Shown here: positions 42,429 through 51,068 of the stretch, in pieces
How positions within the stretch are numbered: position 1 is the first letter of the stretch
Layout of the letters: every line of letters begins with the position of its first letter
Origin: Plantactinospora soyae
GTDB taxonomy: Bacteria > Actinomycetota > Actinomycetes > Mycobacteriales > Micromonosporaceae
Length of the DNA stretch: 64,000 nt
Direction of reading: 5' to 3'
Assembly (NCBI RefSeq): GCF_014874095.1
Contig: NZ_JADBEB010000001.1
Location: 4,278,001 to 4,342,000 of the forward strand
Notes under the pieces: generated by a model
The model's input: the letters and a program-made list of their open reading frames with translations, nothing else
Databases searched by the model: none
Told to the model about the DNA's origin: nothing
Program-made: the position numbers and the translations under genes

Positions 42429-43175
42429 TCAGGACCAGCGGAACAGTCGTGTGGCCAGCCCGGCGGCCAGCACCGCCGTAGCCGCGCCGATGCCGAGCGC
42501 GGGCAGGTCGAACCGGCCGTCCCACCATGCCGTGCGGACGCCCTGGACCAGGTAGCTGAACGGCACCCAATCGCCGATGGCCCGCACCGCCGCCGGCAAC
42601 CCTTCGCGGGGAATCACCGCGCCGGCGACGAAGATCGCCGGAAAGTACAGCGCGGCACCGACGGCCTGGGCAGTACGAGTGGTCGGCGCGACCCCGGCGA
42701 TCACGAAGCCGACGCCGAGCACCGCCGCCAGCGCGACCAGGAGAGCCAACACCAACGCGACCAGACCGACCCCAGAGGGCAACCGGGCACCGTAGGCCAC
42801 GATCGCGATGCCCGCCAGCAGGACCAACCCGACCACGGTGACCAGCGCCTGCGTGCCCGCGTGCGCGCCCAACACCTGCCAGGAGCGCATCGGACTGGCC
42901 TGCAGCCTGCGTAGCACGCCGCGCTCCCGGTATCCGGCGAGCGTCTCGGGCATCGCCATCAGACCGGCGGTGAGCATCACCATCAGGATCAGACCGGGCG
43001 CCATGCCATCCGCGGTGGTCAGCCCACTGGCCTGCAGCTCGGGCCACGGATCGGCCGCCGAGTTGAACACCAACAGCAGCGCCGGCAGAACCAACGTGAA
43101 GAACACAGCGGCCGGCTCACGCAGGAATATGGCGAGCTCGATTCGGGTGGCCACGGTGAGCAGTCGCACAGTCAT
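42429..43175 (-). CDS. ABC-2 type transporter permease
   Basis: A 248-residue permease with six spans (first REPAAVFFTLVLPALLLVF; later VGLVALVLALLVALAAVLGV). It pairs with the upstream ATPase, whose stop overlaps its ATG (ATGA). Probable drug, lipid or peptide exporter, regulated by the adjacent two-component pair. Confidence 0.9.
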   Translation of the reverse strand: MTVRLLTVATRIELAIFLREPAAVFFTLVLPALLLVFNSAADPWPELQASGLTTADGMAPGLILMVMLTAGLMAMPETLAGYRERGVLRRLQASPMRSWQVLGAHAGTQALVTVVGLVLLAGIAIVAYGARLPSGVGLVALVLALLVALAAVLGVGFVIAGVAPTTRTAQAVGAALYFPAIFVAGAVIPREGLPAAVRAIGDWVPFSYLVQGVRTAWWDGRFDLPALGIGAATAVLAAGLATRLFRWS

Positions 43176-43879
43176 CCCCTCCCAGTGAGCTGGAAGTAAG
43201 CCGACTCGAGGTCGGCATGGCCGGCGGCGAGGTCGGCCGGGGTACCCAAGGCGACCAGCCGGCCGGCGGCCAGCACCGCCACCCGGTCGCACAGCGCGGC
43301 TACCTCGGCGAGGTCGTGCGAGACCAGCACGACCGTGCTGCCGCGCTCACCCAGCCGGCGGACCAGCCCCCAGGTCTCCCGGCGCGCCTCCGGATCCAGA
43401 CCAGTGGTGATCTCGTCGAGGAACACCAGCTCCGGCTCGTTGATCAAGGCCAGCGCGATGAACAGGCGCTGCCGCTGACCGCCGGACAGCGAGCCGAACC
43501 GGGCTCGCTCGCGGCCCGCCAGCCCCCACTCCTCCAGCAACAGCCGCCAGGGCTCCCGGCGCCGGTACGCCGCCGCGAACAGCGTCATTGCCTCGGCCAC
43601 CCGCATCCCGTCCGGCAGCGCGGCCTGCTGCAACTGAACGCCGATCCTGGACCGCACCGCCGGCGACGCCGGCTCCCCACCCAGCACGGTGAGCACGCCA
43701 GCATCAGCTCTCCGCAACCCGATAAGGCACTCCACCGTCGTGGTCTTGCCGGCCCCGTTGGGCCCAACGATGCCGAACACCTCACCGCCCGACACCTCGA
43801 ATCCCACTCCGTCCACCACGGTCACCCCGCCATAACGCTTAGTCAGCCCAGCCATTTCGATCACCATGTGACCGATCAT
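43172..43879 (-). CDS. ABC transporter ATP-binding protein
   Basis: A 235-residue ATPase: Walker A GPNGAGKTTT, Q loop near LQQAA, signature LSGGQRQRL, Walker B LVFLDEITTGLD and switch His in VLVSHDL. First gene of the four-gene exporter/two-component operon. ATG 43879 begins MIGHMVIEMAGL; the internal ATG 43867 is also possible. Confidence 0.93.
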   Translation of the reverse strand: MIGHMVIEMAGLTKRYGGVTVVDGVGFEVSGGEVFGIVGPNGAGKTTTVECLIGLRRADAGVLTVLGGEPASPAVRSRIGVQLQQAALPDGMRVAEAMTLFAAAYRRREPWRLLLEEWGLAGRERARFGSLSGGQRQRLFIALALINEPELVFLDEITTGLDPEARRETWGLVRRLGERGSTVVLVSHDLAEVAALCDRVAVLAAGRLVALGTPADLAAGHADLESAYFQLTGRG

Positions 43880-44169
43880 GGGGCCAGGACAGGCCCAGCA
43901 AAGTCATCCAGTGGGACGGCGTGATTGTCCTCCTTATGGAGGACGGCTCACTCAGCCAGGCTGGCGACGTCCGCTCTTCGGCATGATCGTGTCCCACACG
44001 CCTTCCGGGATCGTCACCCTGCGTACCTTAATAGGCAACCTAGCGACGCGCGTGCTCTGCGGCATGAGCGTGCGTCTACCGGTGGAGGTACGAACAAAGT
44101 GCCGACCATGACCGGGCTCCACGAAGCGGCGCCCACACAACGCGCGAGGTTGGTGCATCATGGTTTCTC

Positions 44170-44718
44170 ATGTTCGTGGACCAGCGGCAGTTTCCCTTCC
44201 TGGCCGACCTTCGGGCACGGTGGGAAGCCATCCGGGATGAATGCCTTACTCTTCCGCTTGAGACCTACCAGCCGTGGGTCCAACGCGAGATGTACGGACA
44301 GGGCTGGAGTGTCTACGGACTTGTCGCCTTCGGGGAACGGATCGAGGAAGCGCTCGAAGCCTGCCCGAACACCGCCTCCGCGTTGACCAAGATTCCTCAC
44401 CTGACGACCGCTGGGTTTTCTCGGATGGCTCTGGGCACCCACATCAAGCCACATCAGGGATGGGTCACCACCGTTTACCGCGCGCATCTCGGACTTGTCG
44501 TGCCGGAGGACTGCGCGCTGCGAGTGGGCGACGAGACTCGACAGTGGCGCGAAGGCGAGACCGTCGTCTTCGACGACACCGTCACGCACGAAGCGTGGAA
44601 CTACGGCACCAGCAACCGCGTCGTGCTCCTGTTCGACTTCGCCCGTCCCGGCTGCGAGGACATGCCGCAGGATGAACTGCCGGCCTCGGTCGCAGGCTTC
44701 GTACGGCACGGAGGATGA
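44170..44718 (+). CDS. Aspartyl/asparaginyl beta-hydroxylase-like dioxygenase
   Basis: A 182-residue Fe(II)/2-oxoglutarate-type cupin. The Asp/Asn hydroxylase region reads GTHIKPHQGWVTTVYRAHLG, then WREGETVVFDDTVTHEAWNY, with iron ligands probably the His of KPHQG and THEAW. The conserved RVVLLFDF strand closes the barrel. Bacterial members hydroxylate peptides or free amino acids; the substrate here is unknown. TTG or ATG near 44170 starts the frame; no strong ribosome site is visible. Confidence 0.8.
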   Translation: MFVDQRQFPFLADLRARWEAIRDECLTLPLETYQPWVQREMYGQGWSVYGLVAFGERIEEALEACPNTASALTKIPHLTTAGFSRMALGTHIKPHQGWVTTVYRAHLGLVVPEDCALRVGDETRQWREGETVVFDDTVTHEAWNYGTSNRVVLLFDFARPGCEDMPQDELPASVAGFVRHGG

Positions 44719-44871
44719 GCGAGACCACACCAGAGCACCTCCACGGCCCTGTCTCATCCTCTGTCCCGTCCCGAGAACCCGGCCGACCGCCGGGCGTGCG
44801 CAGCGGCACCCCGGGGCATCACGCTCCGTGCAGCGCGGTTCGCGGCAGATGCGGATGTGCCCTGCCAGCGA

Positions 44872-45474
44872 CTATTCCGAGGTCGGCGCGGTGCGTCGCC
44901 TGCGAGTCCATTCCTCGAAATCGGCAGGGCTGCGCACGCCGTCGTCAAGCACCGCAGCGTAGATATCCCACCTGGACACGCCTTTTCCGTACTCTGGTCG
45001 CCCAGCCCAGGCATCCTTGACCAGCAAAATCGCGGCACGAGTCTCGTCGGTCAGCCTCGTAGGGAGGTCCCTCAAGTGGGCAAGATCGGGTTGGCGGTCG
45101 GGCTCATCTACGAACCAGATGTCAATCTTCCATCGTTGGCCGGCGCGGTTGCGGCACCGCAAACCCAGGTACAGACCGTCGGGATACCGGGGATCGGAGT
45201 TCCAGTCGCCCGTATCGTTCCTGAAGCACACCTCACGCATCTGTCCATGGAGAGCCAGTAAAGCACCCGTTTGGGCCACGTCTCCCGTGTCCAGGGTTGG
45301 GCAGACTACCGTCGGGTCCAGGTCACGCCACACCATCAAGCCCAGCGCGGCGCTACCGACTCCCGTGACGCGGCCATGCCGAGCCAGGACGTCATCGAGT
45401 GCGAGGTCCGCCCGCAGATCGGCTGCCTCGGACTGGAGCTCATGCTGCCGACGGACGAGGTCATCGATTTTCAC
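44872..45474 (-). CDS. Nucleotidyltransferase-fold-like protein of unknown function
   Basis: A 200-residue protein. VGSAALGLMVWRDLDPTVV (Gly-Ser, then D-x-D spacing) and a later KIDIWFVDE strand match the nucleotidyltransferase superfamily layout, with three candidate metal-binding acids. The remainder is helical. GTG 45474 is preferred; the frame extends 21 codons further to 45537. The reaction and partner are unknown; the family includes antibiotic-modifying, tRNA and toxin enzymes, so function should not be inferred. Confidence 0.55.
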   Translation of the reverse strand: MKIDDLVRRQHELQSEAADLRADLALDDVLARHGRVTGVGSAALGLMVWRDLDPTVVCPTLDTGDVAQTGALLALHGQMREVCFRNDTGDWNSDPRYPDGLYLGLRCRNRAGQRWKIDIWFVDEPDRQPDLAHLRDLPTRLTDETRAAILLVKDAWAGRPEYGKGVSRWDIYAAVLDDGVRSPADFEEWTRRRRTAPTSE

Positions 45475-45692
45475 GAACGGATTGTTCCAGCCCTCGGCAG
45501 CGAAATGATGCTCGGTCTCGCGACCGCAGCGACACACTTCCGCTCATCGGCTATGTCCGGACGCTCACCGGCACGCCGATGATCACGCTCTGCGGCGCCC
45601 TGATCGCGGCAGAAGAGTACGTCACATCCCGGTGGCCCTGGGCGGGTTGCAGTGCTCCGATGTGGGGGGAGGTGACCTTCTAGGGTGCCTCT

Positions 45693-46410
45693 GTGAGTCT
45701 GCGTGGAGGAATCGAGCTGGCCAACGCCAACACAGTCGCCTTCGCGGTCGCCATGGCCGGGGCGAATGGTCAGCACGTCGCCCGTTCTCTGGACCTGCTC
45801 GTCGTCCTGACCGGAAACGAAAAGGTCCGGGTCATCGTCCTGTCACCCAGTCCAGGCGTCGATGCGCAGGCCACGATCCGCAGGCTGGTTCAGGAGTACG
45901 GCAAGGGCAGAACTGTGGTGGAGGACCCGTTCTGCTGTCTCGATCTTGCGTGGTCCGGACTGGAGGCCAGGTGCATGACGATCATGGTCCGATCCCCGGG
46001 CACCGAGCGACATCGGACCGTCGAAGATTGGGCTGGACGTCGTCCAGGCGGACACGTCGGACCTGCTCGCCGTCGTCGGTCAGACAATGGTGGACGGCTT
46101 CCCCCTGCCCGGTAGGGCGCCGGAGCAGATAGCGCCACCCAGCGCCCTCGGAACGATCTCGTTCTTCCTGGCTCGATCCGACAATGCTGCCGCTGGCGCC
46201 TGCGCGACCCTCGTCCGCGCGGACACGATCGGGCTCTACCTACTCGCTGTACTGCCCGAACACCGTTCGAAGGGGATCGGCCGCGCGCTGGTGCGCGCGG
46301 CTGTCGTGAGCGCGGACCTGCCGATGGTGCTGACGGCGACCGCCGCCGGACTACCGCTCTACAGTTCGATGGGCTTCCGTCCGCTCGGCCCGACCCACTG
46401 GTGGCGCTGA
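45693..46410 (+). pseudogene. GNAT acetyltransferase, split by a frameshift
   Basis: Frame 3 (GTG 45693 to about 46000) encodes an N-terminal domain (MSLRGGIELANANTVAFAVA, LDLAWSGLEARCMTIMVRSP). Frame 1 continues from about 46010 (KIGLDVVQADTSDLLAVVGQ) into the GNAT core, with acetyl-CoA loop PEHRSKGIGRALVRAA, ending at 46410. A single +1 shift near 46000-46018 joins them into a protein of about 240 residues. It is either a recent pseudogene or a sequencing error. Confidence 0.65.
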
Positions 46411-46676
46411 CAATCCGAGACGAGACCAGGCACCTGCCGACCGAGCGACGAGGCCACGCCCCCTGCAGATGGCGACTGACCGGAGCGACGACACGAGAAG
46501 AGCCAGTAGGCAGCACTGGCACCACCAGCGTCTGAATCAGCCGAAGCGGTGCGGTCGCCACCGCACCTACGCCGACGAGGGCATCGGTGGTGACCACCGG
46601 GTGACAGTTCCCCTCTGGATCGCGGGTACGGACGGCAGCAGATCCGGATGCAAGGAAGAGCCGGGTTCGCGCTGCT

Positions 46677-47315
46677 TCAGCTCAGCACATCGACGGTTTG
46701 CGGTGCGCAGGCGCTTGCGATTAGGTGCAAGGCCCACAGGGAGTCGTGGGCTTTGTGCCAGTTAGGCCAGTCGATGTCGGGCCAACCGGCTACTTGCCGA
46801 AGATGCTGGAACCGAGTCTGGAGTGAGCGCACCTGTTCAAGTTCGGTGCGACTGAGGCATCCTCTACGTTCTACGCAGGTCGACGACAGCCGAAGCACCT
46901 CCGCATCGGTCGTATGGGCTCTACCTGGCCGGCCGCGCTCTGCTTGCCGCAGCAGGAAGCCGAGTGCGAACAACGCGGCCTTCCTCGAATCGCCGTACCA
47001 GCACGCTGCGGAGTTCAGGTTGAGATCATGGGCCTGTGGGTTGCGCCTCCCCAGGCGCTTGGCTGCCTTCCGCTGCTTCGCATAGGTACCTAGTTCGGAC
47101 AGCCAAAGGTCGCGGCTGGATGACAGCGCGTCGATCGCTCGAAGGAGCGCGGCCTCCTCGCGACGGAAATGTCCAGCGACTTGTTCGAGGTAGCCGAAAG
47201 TAGCGTGATAGCCGATCGGCTGATACCGCTCGACGCATCCGGCGAGGGCGTTGATCCGTTGTCCGTACGACCGCGAGGGGTCACGAACTTTACGAGCGTA
47301 GGTCCCGAAGCTCAC
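46677..47315 (-). CDS. Hypothetical helical protein
   Basis: A 212-residue, Arg-rich, predominantly helical protein (RINALAGCVERYQPIGYHAT, FGYLEQVAGHFRREEAALLR, ALFALGFLLRQAERGRPGRA, HDSLWALHLIASACAPQ). No membrane span, signal or catalytic motif is evident. The family is not recognised. It lies between the split GNAT gene and IS110 copy 2; the ATG at 47315 has no obvious ribosome site. Confidence 0.55.
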   Translation of the reverse strand: MSFGTYARKVRDPSRSYGQRINALAGCVERYQPIGYHATFGYLEQVAGHFRREEAALLRAIDALSSSRDLWLSELGTYAKQRKAAKRLGRRNPQAHDLNLNSAACWYGDSRKAALFALGFLLRQAERGRPGRAHTTDAEVLRLSSTCVERRGCLSRTELEQVRSLQTRFQHLRQVAGWPDIDWPNWHKAHDSLWALHLIASACAPQTVDVLS

Positions 47316-47436
47316 GCTGTGAGGCTAACGGCGCGGTCCAGGCAAATTCCGATGACGGCCGCGCGTAGCGCCGGTCAGGCGAAGTCTTGGTGCGACGGTC
47401 CGCGACCGGAAGCGACGCCCTGGTGGTGCACTCACC

Positions 47437-48865
47437 TCGGCTGCTTGTTTCATTGCGGTAGGACCGTAGCCCGGCCAGGCTTTGGTCCAGGTGCACGGGC
47501 TGTCGCTCTCACATCGGCTGCCCACGCTGGTCGTGTGGCTCTCATTTGGCCTGCGCAGTCCCGGGCGCCGCCAGGGCGGGGAGAGGCTCGAGAGGGGTTT
47601 GCGTAGCTCGAAGCAGCGTTGCCCTCCCGGCTCGACAACTCAGGTGGATCGAGCATCGGAGGACGCGTTGAAGGTCACGTCGGATCGTGTGGTCATCGGT
47701 ATGGACCCGCACAAGCGCTCTGCCACGATCGAGGTCATGGCCGGCGACGAGACCATCGTCGGCGGCGGCCGGTTCGACACCGGTCGGGACGGCTACGCGG
47801 CGATGAGACAGTACACCGGCCAGTGGCCGGTCCGGGTGTGGGCGATTGAGGGTTGCCAGGGCATCGGCCGGCACATCGCCAACCGGTTGTTGGCCGACGG
47901 TGAGCAGGTCGTCGACGTCCCGCCGAAGCTGTCCGCCAGGGCGCGGGTGTTCGCGACCGGCCAGGGTCGCAAGACCGACGCCACCGACGCCCACTCCATC
48001 GCGCTGGTCGGCACCCGGATGGCCGGATTGCGTCCGGTCGTCAACGATGAGCAGCTCGCCTTGCTTCGGATTCTGGTCGACCGTCGTCGGTCGCTTGGTG
48101 AGGACCACACCCGGATGGTGTCCCAGCTGCACCAACTGTTGCTGGAGCTCATACCGGGCGGCGCGAAGAAGAGCCTGTCCGCCGCCCAGGCCAAGGCACT
48201 GCTGGCCACGGTCCGGCCCCGTGACGTCGTCGGCAAGACCCGGCGCCGGGTCGCCGCGGAACTGATCGGTGACCTCGAACGCGTCTACCGCCGCACGAAG
48301 GAAGCCGACAAGGAACTGAAAGAGCTCGTGGCTTCCACCGGGACCACGCTGATGGACCTGCACGGCATCGGACCCTCCGGCGCCGCCCGACTGCTGGTCG
48401 AGGTCGGCGAGGTCACCCGGTTCCCGAACCGGGCCCACTTCGCCTCCTGGAACGGCACCGCCCCCATCGACGCCTCCTCCGGCGAACAAGTCCGCCACCG
48501 GCTCTCCCGCGCCGGGAACCGGCAGATCAACCGAGTCCTGCACATCATGGCCACCGTCCAACTACGCAACCCCACCGAGGGCCGCGCCTACTTCGACCGG
48601 AAGAAGACCGCCGGGAAGACGTCGATGGAAGCGATGCGGGCGCTGAAACGACGCCTGTCCGACATCGTCTACCGGCAGATGATCGACGACGCCACGGCCG
48701 GCCAGGTGACGGGCCCGGGAGGACAACGAGGAACGACTACTGACTCCAGCGTGACCAGCTCACATCCCCATGCCGGCTCTTCGGAGAAGTCACTTCCCGG
48801 ACCCGCCGCCACCCAGCTTAGAACCCCGCTCCCGACGATGGCTTGACACAGAGGGGAGCCATGTC
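47437..48865 (+). mobile_element. IS110-family insertion sequence, copy 2
   Basis: Same 1429-bp unit as 25452-26880, offset 21985 bases, same orientation, one base different at 47493 (A for C). The right end abuts the 48863-48949 repeat. Near-identity implies recent copying. The two copies bracket 20.6 kb of accessory DNA. Confidence 0.9.
47668..48846 (+). CDS. IS110-family transposase (DEDD / Tnp_20), copy 2
   Basis: A 392-residue product identical to copy 1, with the same TTG start and GGAGG site, DEDD residues (GMDPHKRS, AIEGCQG, KTDATDAH) and Tnp_20 domain. Both copies look intact and potentially active, and each could act on the other's ends. Confidence 0.92.
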   Translation: MKVTSDRVVIGMDPHKRSATIEVMAGDETIVGGGRFDTGRDGYAAMRQYTGQWPVRVWAIEGCQGIGRHIANRLLADGEQVVDVPPKLSARARVFATGQGRKTDATDAHSIALVGTRMAGLRPVVNDEQLALLRILVDRRRSLGEDHTRMVSQLHQLLLELIPGGAKKSLSAAQAKALLATVRPRDVVGKTRRRVAAELIGDLERVYRRTKEADKELKELVASTGTTLMDLHGIGPSGAARLLVEVGEVTRFPNRAHFASWNGTAPIDASSGEQVRHRLSRAGNRQINRVLHIMATVQLRNPTEGRAYFDRKKTAGKTSMEAMRALKRRLSDIVYRQMIDDATAGQVTGPGGQRGTTTDSSVTSSHPHAGSSEKSLPGPAATQLRTPLPTMA

Positions 48866-49762
48866 AGTGCCCCTCGAGTCGGATTCCCCTCGGATCGTGG
48901 GATGGCGTGGGGGAGCAGATTGGGAGCACGGCTGTGCTCCAAACGGCACCATCGCGTACGGCAGGATGGCCAGCACCCGGCGGCGAGGTTCCGGCCGGCC
49001 GGGTTGGCCGAGCCCTGCGGGATGGGGCTGAAGCCCGTCCAGCCGCGGCGGCTGGGTCAGGATGCGGGCGGCGGTCGCGGACGGCGAGTCCCCTCGGAAC
49101 GGGGTCCTCCCGGTGCCGGCGAAACCGATCACGCAGCCCCAGGCGAATACGTCGGCCGCGGCGGTCACCGGCGTTTCCGGCCCGTCGGAGAACCGCTCCG
49201 GCGCCATGTAGGCGACCGTGCCGACCATGACGTCGGTACGGGTGTGCTGGCTGGTGGCCTCGAACGGCCGCGCGATGCCAAAGTCGATCACCTTGGGGCT
49301 GCCCGGCGGCAGCAGTATGTTGTCCGGCTTCAGATCGCGGTGGATGATTCCCGCGCCGTGGATGCCGGCCAGTGCGGTGGCGACCCCCACCGCCAGCGAG
49401 TGCAGCGCGCCACCTCGTAGGGGGCCACGCTCGGCGACCACCTCGTCCAGGCTCGGGCCGTCGATGTATTCGACGACCAGGTACGGCGGATCGTGGTCGA
49501 GGTCGGCGTCGAGGAACTCCGCGGTGCAGAACGACGGCACCTGCCGGGCCCGTTCGACCTCGCTGCGGAACCGGCCGCTGAACTCGGGGTCGGTCGTGAG
49601 GGTCGGATGGATGAGCTTGATCGCGACGTAGCCGCCGTCGTCGCTGTCCGCGAGATACACCACGCCCATGCCACCCGATCCGAGCCGGCCGATGAGCAGG
49701 TAATCGCCCAGCCGTTCGGGATCGTTGTTGCGTAACGGAGTCACGCGGTACGCGGTGTCCAT
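48818..49762 (-). pseudogene. Ser/Thr protein kinase, truncated after the catalytic domain
   Basis: ATG 49762 follows a GGAGGG site. Residues 1 to about 240 are a kinase domain paralogous to 28799-30886: GRLGSGGMGVVYLA, VAIKLIH, HRDLKPDN, DFGIARPF, APE. Homology ends near 49035 at ARILTQPPRLDGL. The frame then runs through repeat and IS110 DNA to 48818, giving an unrelated tail with no linker, membrane span or sensor domain. A soluble kinase could still be made. Confidence 0.8.
48863..48949. repeat. IS110-adjacent repeat, copy 2
   Basis: Partner of 26960-27047. Its first three bases overlap the last three of IS110 copy 2, so the element ends exactly at GTC|AGTGC. It also carries GCAGATTGGGAGCAC, close to the GCAAATTGGGAGCAC of the tRNA-Val repeats. 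Beyond 48950 the similarity stops and the kinase remnant begins. Confidence 0.7.
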
Positions 49763-50005
49763 CAGTTGTCCCTCCTGGACGAGACCGTGTGGAGCACGAC
49801 GTCGGCGCCCTTACCACCCGCTGCGGCGCACTGGCCAACCAGCCGTCAGAGATCCGCCAGACCAGGATTCGGCCGTCGGGCCAGATTTCGATCCGCAGCG
49901 GTACCGCTGGCGGGTCCTCCGGGGTCAGTCACACCTGCGCCCTGGGGACTATCCGCAGATGGGTCTTGAGTCCCGCTGGGATGACGTGTTGTCTGTGAAC
50001 GTGGC
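49763..50005. other. Spacer with a short coding-like fragment
   Basis: On the minus strand about 49845-49930 reads VPLRIEIWPDGRILVWRISDG, which looks like part of a protein, but no start, stop or family can be fixed. The rest holds the kinase promoter area. Confidence 0.35.
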
Positions 50006-50044
50006 CCGTGCGCGCCGCCCCGGTGGTGCGGACGGCGCGCACGG
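50006..50044 (-). terminator. Hairpin after the CU044_5270-like gene
   Basis: An 11-bp perfect stem (50006-50016 with 50034-50044) and 17-base loop lie 15 bases past the stop at 50059. Probable terminator of the sigma factor operon. Confidence 0.65.
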
Positions 50045-50058
50045 CGAGGGATCGAGGG

Positions 50059-51057
50059 TCAGAATTTGCCGGCCCTGATGTCGGCCACTGTCACGCGGGA
50101 GACCTGGAAGGTCTGCACGGTGGAGGTTTCCGCGTTCGGGTCGTTCACCACGGAGCTGATCGGTACCCCGTTCTGGGCGTTGATCGTCAGCACGTGTTGG
50201 GTGTCGTCGGTCCACACTCCCGCGGTGATGGTCAGGGTGGGCTGCCCGCCGGTTGTCGAATCCGCGACGGTGACGTCGGGGATGGTGGAGATCAGGCGAA
50301 GTACGCCCGCCCGTACCTTCGGGTCGCCTCCGCCTGCGGAGAGCACGTCGACGCTGTTGACCCAGAGGTGGTTGTTGGCGATGTTGTCCCGGTCCTTGTC
50401 GGTGAGCGGCGGCGGGTTTGGGAGCCCCTTCTGGCGAAGGATTTCCGTTCGTTTCTTCTCCTGCTCGGCGGCGGTGGGGGGCTTTCCGTCGTCGTACACG
50501 GAGTTGATCATTTGCTGTCGGGCTTTGGTGAGGTCACCGGTTGCCGCGTGCCGTGCCGCCGCCACCCCACGGGTATGGAAGCCGTTGCCGAGGTTCTCAG
50601 CACGAGCGACCACCTGTGGTAGTTCGCGCCTGGCCTCGGTGTAGTAGTAGTCGCCGCTGTCGGCGTACAGGTGGTACCGGGTACGAGATGGCACGGTGCC
50701 CCGACGGACATCGACCTTCTCGATGATCAGCGACGCGTCGCCCGGCAGTGAGGCGTTCTCTGCGGTGAGGCTGGTCGCCAGGGACACGAGCTTGATGTCG
50801 CCTGCCGGTGCCGCAGAGGCGGACCCGGCCTGATTGTTCGGGCCGGTCGGAGCCGGGGCCGTGCCGGATCCCGTGGCCATCGGCAGGGCCAGCGCGAGCG
50901 CGGCCACGGCCGCGACGACACCACCGGCGGCCACGCCGAACACGTGGCGCTTGCGTCGCCGCGCCCGGCCGCGCTGCTCGATCGCCTCGACCGGACGATC
51001 CATCTGTACGTCGGAAAGGGTCTGCTTCACCGCGTCCCACACCTCATCATCGTTCAT
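50059..51057 (-). CDS. CU044_5270-like membrane protein, sigma factor partner
   Basis: A 332-residue protein. A short cytoplasmic N-terminus (MNDDEVWDAVKQTLSDVQMD), a basic stretch, one membrane span (GVAAGGVVAAVAALALALP), then a large extracytoplasmic domain (RTRYHLYADSGDYYYTEARR onwards). This layout and its place 11 bases after an ECF sigma gene fit the CU044_5270 group. An anti-sigma or co-regulated sensor role is inferred from position only; no zinc-binding HxxxCxxC motif is present. Confidence 0.78.
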   Translation of the reverse strand: MNDDEVWDAVKQTLSDVQMDRPVEAIEQRGRARRRKRHVFGVAAGGVVAAVAALALALPMATGSGTAPAPTGPNNQAGSASAAPAGDIKLVSLATSLTAENASLPGDASLIIEKVDVRRGTVPSRTRYHLYADSGDYYYTEARRELPQVVARAENLGNGFHTRGVAAARHAATGDLTKARQQMINSVYDDGKPPTAAEQEKKRTEILRQKGLPNPPPLTDKDRDNIANNHLWVNSVDVLSAGGGDPKVRAGVLRLISTIPDVTVADSTTGGQPTLTITAGVWTDDTQHVLTINAQNGVPISSVVNDPNAETSTVQTFQVSRVTVADIRAGKF

Positions 51058-51068
51058 GATCCAATCTC

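Noticed and set aside
44170-47315. Defence island or toxin system
   Set aside because: A hydroxylase-like, a nucleotidyltransferase-like, a GNAT and a helical protein are adjacent but on mixed strands with no operon structure; nothing ties them together.
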